From: Tubiluchus corallicola
Taxonomy: Eukaryota > Priapulida > Priapulimorpha > Priapulimorphida > Tubiluchidae
Reading direction: 5' to 3'
NCBI GenBank assembly: GCA_030141605.1
Contig: JAQGDQ010000037.1
Location: 563,001 to 627,000 of the forward strand
DNA: 64,000 nucleotides
In this document: piece by piece, positions 35,201 through 47,300 of the stretch
Numbering within the stretch: the stretch's first letter is position 1
How the letters are laid out: each line of letters starts with the position of its first letter
The notes under the pieces: model-generated
The model's input: the letters and a program-made list of their open reading frames with translations, nothing else
Told to the model about the DNA's origin: nothing
Databases searched by the model: none
Position numbers and translations under genes: made by a program

Positions 35201-38200
35201 TAATTATTACCTTACTTACTGTGCATCTAACCCGAAATATCCAGCTTGATCTAATTTGCGGGAGTACTCGGCACACCTGTTTGTTCATACACACAGCCTA
35301 CACCCAGTTTAAATAATGGTACAGTAACATCATAGTGCTCTGCATACTGTGTTTGTTACTACAAATTTGCTGTTCCTTGCAAGTTTGTAAAATAAAAACT
35401 GATTCTTATAAGTTTATTTGCTATAAATAGATAAATACTGTAGTAACAAACATTTTTATTAATAAATAAATCAATACTCAGCAATAACCGTTCTGTTCAG
35501 TGTTCACAGTGCTCTGCTTTGTGAGGCCACTGGCTGTCTACTGTACTGCAGCTGTTAATTGCCACTTCCTAACGTGACGTCACAGCACTGAGTGCCATAG
35601 CAGGCAATAATATTTGTGACAGTACCAACGGCGCTTAATTTAAGTTACCATATCACGTTGCCAAAGCATGCATCAAAACTGTCTTAAAAATTAGGAAATA
35701 TGTAATTCTGCCTACGCTTCAAAAGAAAATAACATAAAAAAATAGTGTCATAGGATCTTTTAAATGAGTAGGTCTATGTTTTTAAGCTGATCAGGCCTAT
35801 AATCTATGTTGATTCACCAGGTTCAGTTAGGGATCCGGACACTTCTTCTCAGAAATGGATTTCTGAATTTTAAGCAAGCTTGTGAGTGTGGGTCTGTGCC
35901 CATGCAAATTCCAGATTCTGAGTTCTAATCCAGATACAATAACTTTGATAGATCTAAAAACGTGAAATTACTCTACCTAATTTAATTATTAATCCCATTA
36001 AACTGTTTTTCTTTTGTGCAGCTTTTCTTGTATGTATTTATTTTATGAACAAAAAGTGCAATAAAAGGCTTCTAGCCCCAGAAGTTCTTATGTCATTTCT
36101 CCATTCTCAGTTGTTGCACAAGTCTTTAACATGATTGAACTGGAAATAAGTTTGTAAATAACCAAATTACAAGATTTGGCTTTCACTGGTGCTGCACTAT
36201 AGTTTGACAGGAATCACTGAATCGGCCTCAGATCTGAAGCAGGAGTAGAATATTTTCTACTTTGCACTAGGAACCGTAGTTGGGCAACCGATCTATGAAC
36301 CAATTTGATTTAAATTTGATGAACATCGATCTGTCCCATCCCTAAACATTGAATTACAAGATCTTTCACTGATGCTGGAGTATAGTTTGACAGGAATCAC
36401 TGAATCAGCCTCAGATCTGAAGCAGGAGTAGAATATTTTCTACTCTGCACCAGGAACCGTAGTTGGGCAACCGGTCTATGAACCAATTTGATTTAAATTT
36501 GATGAACATCGATCTGTCCCATCCCTAAACATTTCTTCCATTTTGTGAAGTTTAAGTAACTGAGCCAGTTTCTTTAAGTGCAAAGTGATACCTTTTTGAG
36601 TACAACACAGTTTATGTGGAACAGCTGTAAAACAGTGACTACGTATGTCAAAGCAGCAATCTTATAAACTAATTTAAGTTACTTTTTATCGTTAATACTC
36701 AGTGCAATCAGATCTGCTTAATTAATACAGAATTAGTTAGCCTGGATTTCCAAATCAAATGACAACACCTGTTTATTACAAGTGAAAAATCGAGTGCATC
36801 TAATGTGTATTTTACTTCATTAACAGCAAGTTCTGTTTTCTAAAATATGAAGTTAAGCAGACTTAACTGTAATCAATTTGTCACACACAGAATATTGAAA
36901 CTTATGTAAGTTTCTCTAATTTGTCACTTGTAGATCAAGCAAAACTCATCAGTTCAGGTTTGGATACCATGCCATTCCAAGTATGAGGTAATTTTTTGCA
37001 TTTGAAATGCTTGCATTTCAGGTGCATCCCATTGGATAAAAAGTTTTTAGTGGATGATCTGAGTTTGTTTTTGCTTTGTTGTCTTGACAGTTGCAGCCGT
37101 TTGGTTTCATTTTACCGCTACGTAAATTAATTTGCTGTATAATAGTTCTTGGTGTAAGAGGAGTATCAGTTAAGCAGCATGGTAAAAAGTGATTAAAAAC
37201 TTGTTATGCATTTACTCTAAATTGACTTAATATTGCCACTTAAAATGTCTGATAGGATTATGCTCAATTATAAAATTGCCATTAGTAAAATAAACCAAAA
37301 TAATCACAAAAGTCTACCTTTTATGGCCATAAAAGCACACTCAGTGATGAGAAGAAAAATCTTACACTTCAAGGCTGTTAATCAGAAATGTTCAAGATGC
37401 CCAACAAAAATGTAAACCTCATAAAGCAGTCTACTTACTCTCTGTCATAGAATTTAATGAAACAAATTTTGTGTTCTTTTTAAACACTCTCTAGAATCAA
37501 GATGTTAAGAAAAAATTCAGAAAATACACAGATTTTCTTGAAATCTCAGATGTCTTTTTTTTTTGCTTTAGTCATGTTCACATGCATGTTATAAGTCAAG
37601 ATTTTAATTCTCCGTGTATGAAGACAAAGAAGCATTGGAATTCTTTCACCACTGAATACTTCATTGATTCCAAAGGTAATTTAGTAAAGTACCATGCTAA
37701 TTTTACAAACTGTCGCACAGTTGCTTTTTCTACGTGTTAAAACTATTGGATTGTGCAAGCAAAGATGTTCGTAAGTGAAATCAGTTTAAGCTGTTTATGT
37801 TCTCTAAACATACAGTGCGGTGCCCATGTTTGGGTCAATATTCCTTGAACGCCAGCCTCGCCATAATGCCAACTATTGCCCTGTTCCGATTTCCATAATA
37901 TATTAAATACTGCCAACCTCCCTTACTGCCATCCGCCAATGTATTTCTGTGCCAAAGTCTATTTTATATAATAATTTTACCCCATTATAACGTCAACCAA
38001 GATAAAATACAATGAATTGTTGCTAAAAAAACAGCCATTGTGTTGTAAAAACAATGATCTCTGAACAGAAAAACAATTATGGTGTTTAAATTAAGATTTA
38101 GGTCTTGTTGCAGGTGACTGTATGAAAATGAATGCTGAGGTTTCGAGCAAAGAACATGCATCTTAAGAGTACAAGAGTTGCATAGCTAAGGTTCAGCACT

Positions 38201-40090
38201 GAACTGATGTGAATTTAATGGCTGTAAAAGCTGTTTGACTGAAGGTCAAGTTATATGCGGCAGCTACTTATAGTCTTAATTATCTAGTAATGTTGCGTTG
38301 GGAGTGTAGGTGTGCTGCATATTTCTCTTATTAGGAGACAGCAGTATTTCACAAGATTGCTACTCCACATTGTGTTATCTAAAAGTTTTGCAACGCGCCG
38401 CCGTAGAACTACATCTGCATTAATTTTGTTAATACAGCAAAAATGTACAGTATAACATATGTATTGTTGTAGGTATAATAATATTATACTATTTATGACA
38501 TATTAAAATTAACTAGGAAACAAAATAGAGGTTACAAATTGGAATGGCTTTGATATTGAACCTTGTCTTACCACCAACCCTGCAATAGCGCCATATTTAG
38601 TGGTGTCCCAGACCTAGCGTTATAAGAGGTTTGATTGTGTAATTTAATATTGTTGTTGATAATGGATACCTTTGTACATAAGGAAAGTGCATGGCCGAGT
38701 GGTTACAGCCTTTACTGTCGACATGAGTGTTCTGGGTTTGAATCCAACTTAATTCAGGTTTTTTAGCTATTTACCACCCCCGATCAGAACTTTCTAATAC
38801 CCTTCCTTGGTCTAACTCAAATTGAAGCAGTTGGTCATGAAAGGCAGCCAAGCGATGGGTTACCACCTGTCCTTGTATACTGACTATTGAGGCCACAAAA
38901 ATGGACACTGTGACCTGTATCCCAATGCCAGAGGTGTCTAGCTTAGGACTATGAGTTAGTCCTTGTACATAGCACAAATATTCGTGTACGTAGTTGTAAG
39001 AATATCCATGGAAAAGGTTAACGAACAACCACAGAAAAGAGTTTACAAGCACGATTCTATCATCGTAATTGGGATGGTGTGTCAGAAAACTAATTTGCTC
39101 AAATGTCAGTATGATGTCGTTTAGCACTGGTTAGAGTCACCTGTGTTTCTTGTTTCTTACCATTGGTAATGCTGTTTATTACATGAGTTATTTGCTGCAT
39201 TAATATTTATTCTCTTCATTTCAGATATTATAAAGCAATTGGAAAATAATGGCAAAGTGTTTATAGATGGCACAAAAGCAGCTGAATTGCTTAAGCGGAA
39301 TTTGGTGTAAGTGTTTTGCTTTATAGGTTCATAACCTATAAGTGAAGTAGCTTTTGCATAGCGTCCTTCATGTGTGCTGTGTTAAACTTGAAGAATATAA
39401 GTTGTTGACATTTTTATTAGAAGTGGTTGAAAGTGTAACCCGGAAAAACCATTGGTCTTAGACAGAGTTTAGACATGTAGGTGACTGCATTTTATAGCTT
39501 ATAACCTATGTTGGGTTTCGTTATTTTTGTCATGACTACTAATTATTTCATAACTAAATTATTGATTACTGATTATTTTTAGCAAGGGTAGTCCCTTACT
39601 GATTACTCATTAATTTACTTTTGTGTGCTAGTTTGAGTGATGCTTCAGCAAAAAGTATGCATCTGTTTGGCTTTAGTGAAATCAGAGCATTGTTTCTGTG
39701 ATATGCCTAAATCTGTCACTAAATTCAGCCAGATATATTCAGTAAACATAATTCTTCTAATGTCAATACAAACTAGCTAGCATATTTTATTATTGTGGCA
39801 TTCATGTCGGCTTTCCCGAAGTCCACTTCTGGAAACATCTATATGCGACTTGTTATAGTTGTCAGAACAGTTAATCACTTACTCCAAACAGCTTTTAGTT
39901 TTTGTTCATGGAAATTAATTCAAAATATCTGAAGTACTGTGTTACAGATTTGACATATTTATCTGCATTAATGTTACTGTTTTCAATTTCTTTTAGGTGT
40001 CACGTTTGTAAAAAGGAACAAAAAACCATTCCTGCATTGAAGCTACATCTTCTCACACATGAAAACAAAGATGTGTCTACAGATAGTTAG
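32275..40090 (+). CDS. APTX: Aprataxin (HIT domain plus C2H2 zinc finger, no FHA domain), complete, 6 coding exons
   Basis: Nuclear DNA-adenylate hydrolase that removes AMP from abortive ligation intermediates during single-strand-break repair. Coding exons: 32275-32481, 34156-34274, 36934-36987, 37572-37675, 39225-39306, 39997-40090; 660 nt, 219 aa, frame kept at all junctions. The HIT domain starts at [13 protein letters not shown] and continues through [29 protein letters not shown] and the catalytic triad HVHMHV followed by ISQDFNSPC and KTKKHWNSF. The C-terminal finger is C-x2-C-x12-H-x3-H (CHVC ... HLLTH), the aprataxin-specific DNA-binding finger. The vertebrate N-terminal FHA domain (XRCC1/XRCC4 binding) is absent: an in-frame TGA lies two codons before the ATG. 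A short uORF (ATG at about 32255) overlaps the start. An acceptor-like TCCATTTCAG at 32241-32250 suggests a 5' UTR intron. It is convergent with NUP210. Confidence 0.97.
36166..36533. repeat. Tandem duplication, about 185-bp unit, two copies
   Basis: Copies at about 36166-36350 and 36353-36533 are more than 90% alike (shared GACAGGAATCACTGAATC, CAGATCTGAAGCAGGAGT, CATCGATCTGTCCC), so the duplication is recent relative to the other repeats here. It lies in aprataxin intron 2, about 400 bases before the 54-bp exon 3. No coding content. Confidence 0.92.
37813..38639. mobile_element. Candidate non-autonomous pogo-like element in aprataxin intron 4
   Basis: The right end, read inward on the minus strand, is CACAATCAAACCTCTTATAACGC followed by GGGACACCACTAAATATGG (two short excerpts separated by AGGTCT-like sequence), with TA outside. 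It matches the end at 40361. The left limit (TA then CAGTGCGG at 37813) is inferred; just inside it GCCTCGCCATAATGCC resembles GCCTCATTATAATGCC at 40367. No transposase frame is seen. Confidence 0.4.
38686..38950 (+). mobile_element. tRNA-derived SINE in aprataxin intron 4
   Basis: The head has RNA polymerase III boxes at tRNA spacing: A box TGGCCGAGTGG (38692-38702) and B box GGTTTGAATCC (38735-38745). GCATGGCCGAGTGGTTA resembles tRNA-Leu/Ser, but no acceptor stem closes and the sequence continues into an unrelated body. The 3' limit is arbitrary. The 118-aa open frame on the opposite strand across the body is not treated as a gene. Confidence 0.65.
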
Positions 40091-41353
40091 CCATGCAAGT
40101 CAATGGCAAACTTTATTTATTAACAGGTTGTTCATATCTTAATAATAAGTTTTCTTGTGGTGTTCTCGAATTGTTGATTTGCAATAATTTTGCTGGTATC
40201 ATTTTCTATAAATTTGGCATTCTCTAATCCATGAGCCTGCTCTCAAACAACAGGGTATTTAGTAGATGGTTGAGGTCGGAACCTATGTGATTATCAAGGA
40301 TAATCCTCTAACTTGATACTGTTCTAGCAGTGGTGTTTCAGCCAATTTTGAATGGATATACAGTTAAGCCTCATTATAATGCCAGATCGGGGACACCACT
40401 AAATATGATGTTATAGCAGGATTTCCAGTAAGGTGAGGTTCAATAAATACCAAGCCATACTGCTGGGCAAGCTCGATTTTGTTTCCTGTAGTTAATTTTA
40501 GTATGTGAATACTTGTGTGAGATACTACACATTTTTGCTCAACAACGTGGAGAAGAAATCTTGTTAATATTGGTAATTAGCCAACTGCGGATTAGAGAAA
40601 TATATAGCTACGAGGTCCCGATGTAACGTTACTGGACAATTAAGACCATAATTAAATAGCACATAACTTGAGTCAAAGCAGTACAAATAGCAACTTTAAT
40701 GGCCTTCAAATGCATATAAGTTTAGTTCTTCTATTCCTACAATACTCCTTGCCCAAAACCTCAACATTCACTTTCATACGTTCACTTGGCATGAAACCTA
40801 AATCTTATTTAATGAACACCATAATGTCACCTATCCAGTCACTGACCAGGCATTGCTTAACTTTGATTGCTAAGCTCACGCTGTAATTGCTCCGGTTATC
40901 ACACTGTAACTACGTGTACTTGGGTGTTGTGAATAGCTAACCAAAAATGTCTCGTAAATCAGTTACAGGTGTATTTAAAACTCAAATTAACATGCAAATG
41001 TGACAAAAAGATAAATGCACACAAAAGGAAAAATAAAATTTTATTGTCCATACACAATGTAAAAATATTGTTGACAGTTTTTCACACAAAATAAATTAAA
41101 CGTTTCACTCTATGAATTAAAATTTTACAACAAAATCAAGGTGTTTTTCTTACTTTACAGATCAACTGACAGTGATTATTTTGCACGATTTGTAATCAAG
41201 CTGCAAGGAGACTTGCAAAAACAGAAAATACAACAATTCTACACTGCATTTACAAATTTACAATAAATACAAGTATCACAAGTGACAGTTATTACAAACA
41301 ATGATAGTATACAACGGGTTTAATTTACAAATTACTAAATGGCATAACAAATG
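40091..41353. other. Convergent intergenic space with one transposon end and the NUP210 poly(A) signal
   Basis: Tail-to-tail region between aprataxin and NUP210. A pogo-like terminal sequence starts at 40361 (TA, then CAGTTAAGCCTCATTATAATG), matching the complement of the end at 38639; its other end is unclear, perhaps near 40650. A minus-strand AATAAA at 41045-41040, about 310 bases beyond the NUP210 stop, is the likely poly(A) signal. Confidence 0.55.
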
Positions 41354-44300
41354 CTAGCGTAACTGATATGGTGACCTATTTAAAGGTGTTTGTCTTTGGT
41401 AAGGTGAACTAGCTTGAACTGGTTCATTACCCACGCTCCACAATTTAGATTTCGGAGATCCTTGAGCAGTAGGCGAAGATGCCCAAGGACTTGTAAATCC
41501 ATGTGGCAAAAAACTTGTTTCAGGCGACCCTACTGGACTGCCACGAGGTAAAAATACACCCGTGTGTACTGGTGCTTCATAATATCTAGGCATAGTTAAT
41601 CCTCTGTAACCTACATAACAAGCTGCAAGAGATATAAGTAACACAATTATTGTAAAGAACCATGTCACATAATTTTCAGCAATTACGTCAGCTAGTTTAG
41701 CCCAACCTACTGACTGATGAGAAGCAGGGACACAGTAATCTGCATCAGGCTTAGTTCCCATTAGCTTTACTTTCACAGGTACAATTTGATGCTGTTTTGT
41801 CAACGAAGACACAACATCAATGTGCACTTCTATATGAGACAAATGCCAGAGAGCAGGTGACTGTATAAGCCGCACTGGGTAGAATTTATTGGTGCGAACT
41901 TTCGGATCTTGCTGTTGTGGTAATATTTCAACTATAGAGCTATCACTAGATGTCACCTTCAGGTTTTCCATGACTCGATCCACTGCACTGACAGTAAACA
42001 TGGCCGTTGTCAATAAATCGCTCAAATGTATCTCATTTGGCAAAACGTAAAATGCTGGCACAAATGGTAAAGTCAGCAATGTCTCACTAACTTCTGGTTG
42101 CTTATCTTGCTTAGGTATTCTAACATGGAGTTCAACATTGGTGTCAAACGTGCTAATCGCTTGAACCAAATGGTCGGCTCTTACTTGAGAAATTAGACAT
42201 TCGTACACACGTGATTTGGTGTTAAACTTTGACTGCACTGAAAATAATTCTTCTGCACTGAAGTATTCACTGGATTCTGTGGTAAGTCTAAGCTTACACT
42301 GATATGGGACAAAAGCTGAGTGATCTGATAACGTGCAGTTGGTGCCATAAACATTGAATGGTTTTTTCTTGTCACTGGTAAGCAAGATGGGAATCGAAAA
42401 TGGTTCCTTCCGGGCCACATTCGTAAAAAAATCAAGACTATGTTGGAGTAATTTTACCGAAGAAATGGGTTGCACTTGTATTTTTGTGTAGGTAGCAAAA
42501 TCGGTTGGTGATGAAACTGTATATGCTACAAAACCATTTCCTATATTCACTGCTACTCCTACACCAGAATCTTTATCAAGACGCATAATGCCTTCTTCAG
42601 ACGACCATTGACCTTGGCGTCCTTTAGCAGAAACTACTGGCGAATGAAAGCAAACAATGTCTCCCAAGTTAATAGATAAACTGGCAGGTTCTATTGCATC
42701 ACCAACTAGCACATTTACATAATCTGCTTGACGCGGATTGTTTTCGTTATACACTTTTAGTATAGTTTCTCCTTTTCGGGTAGCATGGGCAATGTATGTC
42801 CCGTTTTCTGCACCAGGTGAAACCTGCAACAGATCATATCTATCTGGCCTGTATTTTAGAGCTATATTAGTTGTAATGAATTTCTGTCCAATATTATCGT
42901 GGTAACTGACAACAAAATAAGCTGTCATGCCGATGGGTAGGCTATACAGTGTTTGTTTGGTGGTGGTGTGCACGATAGACATTGAATTAATCATCAAGTA
43001 AGAAACTGGTTTCACTTTTACTCGAATAACCAATGTTTGGTTAATACCAAATGTCTCCCAAGCTGCTATTAAGATAGATGCTTCGCCAGTCTGAGAACCT
43101 GATGTAATTTTTCCAGCTTTATCAACAGTAGCAATTTCATTTTTACTAGATTCCATCGAGTCTTGTAAAATCTCGAAAGTTAGTTTAGCCACACTGTCTC
43201 TGTTGGTTTTCACATACGTTTCTGTATTGGGCGTGATTAGGATTTGGCTCGTACAGAGCTCAGGGCTGAATAAAACTAAACCCTCAAATATGCGAATTTG
43301 CACTTCATCTGTAAAGAAACGGGTACGGACATCACTTTCCATAGTCACTTCCAGTTTCAGTGTGATCCTTCCTTGTGCCTTAGCCCATAATCTCATAGCA
43401 AAATTATTTGTATCTGGTAAATAGATACCGCTAGGATAATAAACAGATCGAAGTACTGCAACTTCTCTGTTATTTACGTGCCAATGGAAAGTTAGTGGAG
43501 GCTTGACAGAAGAGAACGTCACAGGTGTGCCACTGTCAGTCAAGCCTATGGCATAAACAGGCATTTGAGTCCCTGTCTGCATTCTTGTGAGAGGCGCATA
43601 TATCCTTATTCCATCCAAATTGACAACATTTATGGTGATTTTGTCTTGCGAATAGATGCTACCTGTTTCTGTATCTACTGCTTTACCAACAAGTGAAGTT
43701 GAACCCAAACTGAGAGCTTCGATAATTCCAGCGGAGTCGACCGAACTAATTTTGCCATCTTGTATTGTAAATTCAATATAAGCTTGAGGCTGCGGGCCAC
43801 CTGTCGATGAAATTTGATATGTCGATGTGTGAAGCATTGTTACATTCCTAGGTTCTAATTTCAATGGTGGAAATACCTGTAATGGTTTAACTTTGCTGTA
43901 AATAACTTCACCTGTGTGCAAAGTAGTATAGGCAACTAAGGATGTATCACCGAGTAACAATCCCTTAACAGAATACATGAGTTTCGTTTTATCTTTCCCC
44001 AAATTTGTAGCCTGCCGTACTGAAATGATGTCATCAGCACTTTTAACGGTTAAATTCATCAAGCCAAAGAACTGTGCAGACAGGGAATGCATTGCAGAAT
44101 CCAGGATACTAACAGATGCAAGAACTTCGCTTTGAAGCTCTACTTTATCAATAACATTAAGCTCAACAGCTTTGACTCCAGACACGTGCACATCAGCAGT
44201 TGCCGATGGTGAAGACTCTAAACATAGATCAGTTACAGTTAACGTAAAACTTCCATCAACAACGGGCCATACACTAATTACACGGTTATCAATGTTTACC

Positions 44301-47300
44301 TTTGCTACTTCATGCTCCTGTGATCCCAGATCAAAGAAACTAGACCCTTTCTTAATCATCAGTGTAACTTTATTCGAGGGATGGTTAAATATGGAAATAT
44401 CTCCCGGCTCGATTAAAGCTTCCTGTACTAATGACAGTTGAAGCGAATGGCTTAATACTGGCTGAATATTTTGCTCATATAAAATGTTACCTGCTGTAAA
44501 ATAATCTTGTTTATATTTCTTAATTTTTGCTGTCACAGTGAGTAAGCCTTCTTTATTTTTTAAAACTAGTGTTTTCAAACTTCTGAACTGTTTCTGCCAA
44601 AATAATCCACTGCCTTCCTCTTTCAAGGAGCTGTCACTGTTTCCAATCTTTGCCAATAGATAATTATCCAATTCCCATTCAATTATCAGAGAAGAAAAAT
44701 TATCAAATTTGCGACCGTTTTGATCGTTTACAACAGCAAGGACATCAAAATTCCTATCACAAAGTATAGGTATGGCAGCATCTGTATCTGCTGCAATGGG
44801 ACAAGGTTGAATGTCAGTGCGAAGCCTGCTGATTAATGGTTCTAAATGCAAACTGACTGGTTTGGCGCAAACAAAATTAATAATAGCAGATGATACAGCT
44901 GGTAATGTATTTGTTGAAGAAGCATGATTTCCAACTGTCACCTTCAAAATCTGCTCTACAATTCCTTTGCAAAAGACAATAAACACGTGCAAATTTTTCT
45001 TTAAATCATATGCTTTGACTTGATGACTCGATAACAACTCGTTTTTATCGTAAGTCAGAATTCCGTATGAAGTGTTAGGTTGCAAAACCCAAGGCAATGG
45101 TCCTCCTTCGAACACAATATGCTTTGACGATCCAATAGTGACAACAGCAACCTGCTCTGGTTCAACTAATTTCAGCGGTTCATAGGCAGCAATTGTAATT
45201 ACACTGGAAAGGGTGACTCCATAGCTGTATTTCACAACAACTTCGGTATTACCCACCCGCAGAGCCTTAACAGATATTACAGCACAGCTGTCTTGAACCC
45301 TCTCATCCAGCAAATGTTCACCGGCAATGGAAACGTGTTGAAACACAGTAGTGTCTGTGATATGTATTTCAAAAGGAACTGCGTGACAATCATCAAATGT
45401 TATTGTTTGTTCCTCACCAACCAAAGTAACAGCTGTCATTGCAAGTGGCAGATGTAACACAGTGCCGACTTCTGCTTCTACTCTTTTCGGTAAAAACTTC
45501 AAATTGGTTGGTGGAAGCACATATATCTCACCATGGCCAATATGAGCTAGATGGCGCAAATCTGCAGCTGTTACAGTGGACATTCCCGGTCCCAAAGTTA
45601 CAAATTCCCCTTTCACATTTACTTGAACCACAGACGTGTTACCAGACGACCAGCTAAAGTTACCACTTCCTCCGGAAGCTTGCAATTTATACCTGTAACT
45701 GCCTCTTTTACTTGGCTCCCATGGAAATGCCAATCGAGGTGGCTTGATGACAATCGGTTCAAAGATTTCAACATCTTGTGTAGCTTGCACGGGTGGTGAA
45801 AGATCAACTGTTTTGCCATTGGTGTGAACTAAAGCCGATAAAGATGCTTGAATGGTGCTCACACCAACAGTTTTAGTATAAACATAATGATGTGTTCCAT
45901 TGTACGATGACTTCAAAACATTAAAGTGGGTTTCGGAAAACTTGGCTGTTATAACTAAATTGTCTGAAGGGTAAACACGGTGACTATCTCTATCGTATAT
46001 GTCGACTATGATGTTGTATTCACGGTGTGTCTCTAAAACCCATGCTTTACCTGGTAAAATTACAAAACCCAAATATGATGGGTTAACTACATAAATCATA
46101 GCCGTCGGGTGATGCATTAGCTCTTTGTCATTTATATTTCTATCTTTCAAAATTATTTCGGTGTTGCCAAAATCCATTCCAGTGACAGTGGATGATTCGA
46201 TGTCAAGATTAGCAATATTTGTATTAGACAGCTCCAGATAATACTGTGCAGACGGCATTGGTATCTGTTGTGGTCGACCTTGTTTAATTAATTCCACTTT
46301 ATATGATACATTTGCATATTGAAGAAGATACACATCATTGGCAGGATTCAGCATTAGATTAGCTACCACAATTAAACGAACATTCACAGAATTAACATGC
46401 TTATATTTCTTATGTCTAAGTTTGGTGCTTACTTTGGCAGAACCTGTCTTGATCCCCTCAACGAGTATCATATGACCCTGTTCGTCTAGTTTCTCTAACA
46501 TGCCTATATAAGGTGGCGTCTCGTAAGCAGACTCTTCAAACGTCAGAATCCTAAGAACACTATGGGCATGATCCTCATCGGAGCTTGATATTAAATTCCA
46601 CTGAAACGATAAACCTTCCAGGCTCGAAAAAGTGTCATTTTGATCATTAAATGCACGAACTTCAAATAACTCAGGTGCATCTTCTATGAAAAGTTCACGT
46701 GTTGTGGTAACAATTTCTAATCTGTGAATAGCATCGACTATTATGTCACATCTAAAAATTTGTCCAGTCACTGTTTCCTCTGCCAAAATAATGGTAGTCA
46801 TGCGACCTGGTTGTTTCCAAACAGCTGACACAATGGCTTGATTTGAGCAGGACTTACCGCTTTCCACATTTGCAGCATGCACTGTTGCTACCTGAAACAG
46901 AACAAATATGAAATCTTAGTATACAATCATAATATAGAAAAAACGTACTAAATAATTACTTGATTATAGTTTATAAATTTAACTGACCACTTAAGGAATT
47001 TACTTTGGTAGCGCATCTGTAAGCGAATGCCACTGCTGCTATTATTGCTATGTGACAACCGTAAAACCCGTTTTCACAGGATCAAAAATTACAGTAATCA
47101 AACTTGTGTTTACACGGGTAGCAAAAATCAGGCTGGGGTACCCTATTCTTTATACCCGTCGGGTACCCGATTGAAGTGAAGAAACTGTAATCATCTATAT
47201 TCACAAATAAAAACAACCACTGGTACATTTTAACTAACTGCACTGTTATGTTAAGAACAAGTATTCATTCATTAGCCTGACAAAGCCTGAACAAACGAGC

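Noticed and set aside
38686-38760. Functional tRNA gene
   Set aside because: A and B boxes are present but no acceptor stem or CCA-side pairing closes, and a non-tRNA body follows directly.
38771-39127. 118-residue open frame on the minus strand in aprataxin intron 4
   Set aside because: It runs antisense through the body of a tRNA-headed SINE, has no family motif and no splice context.
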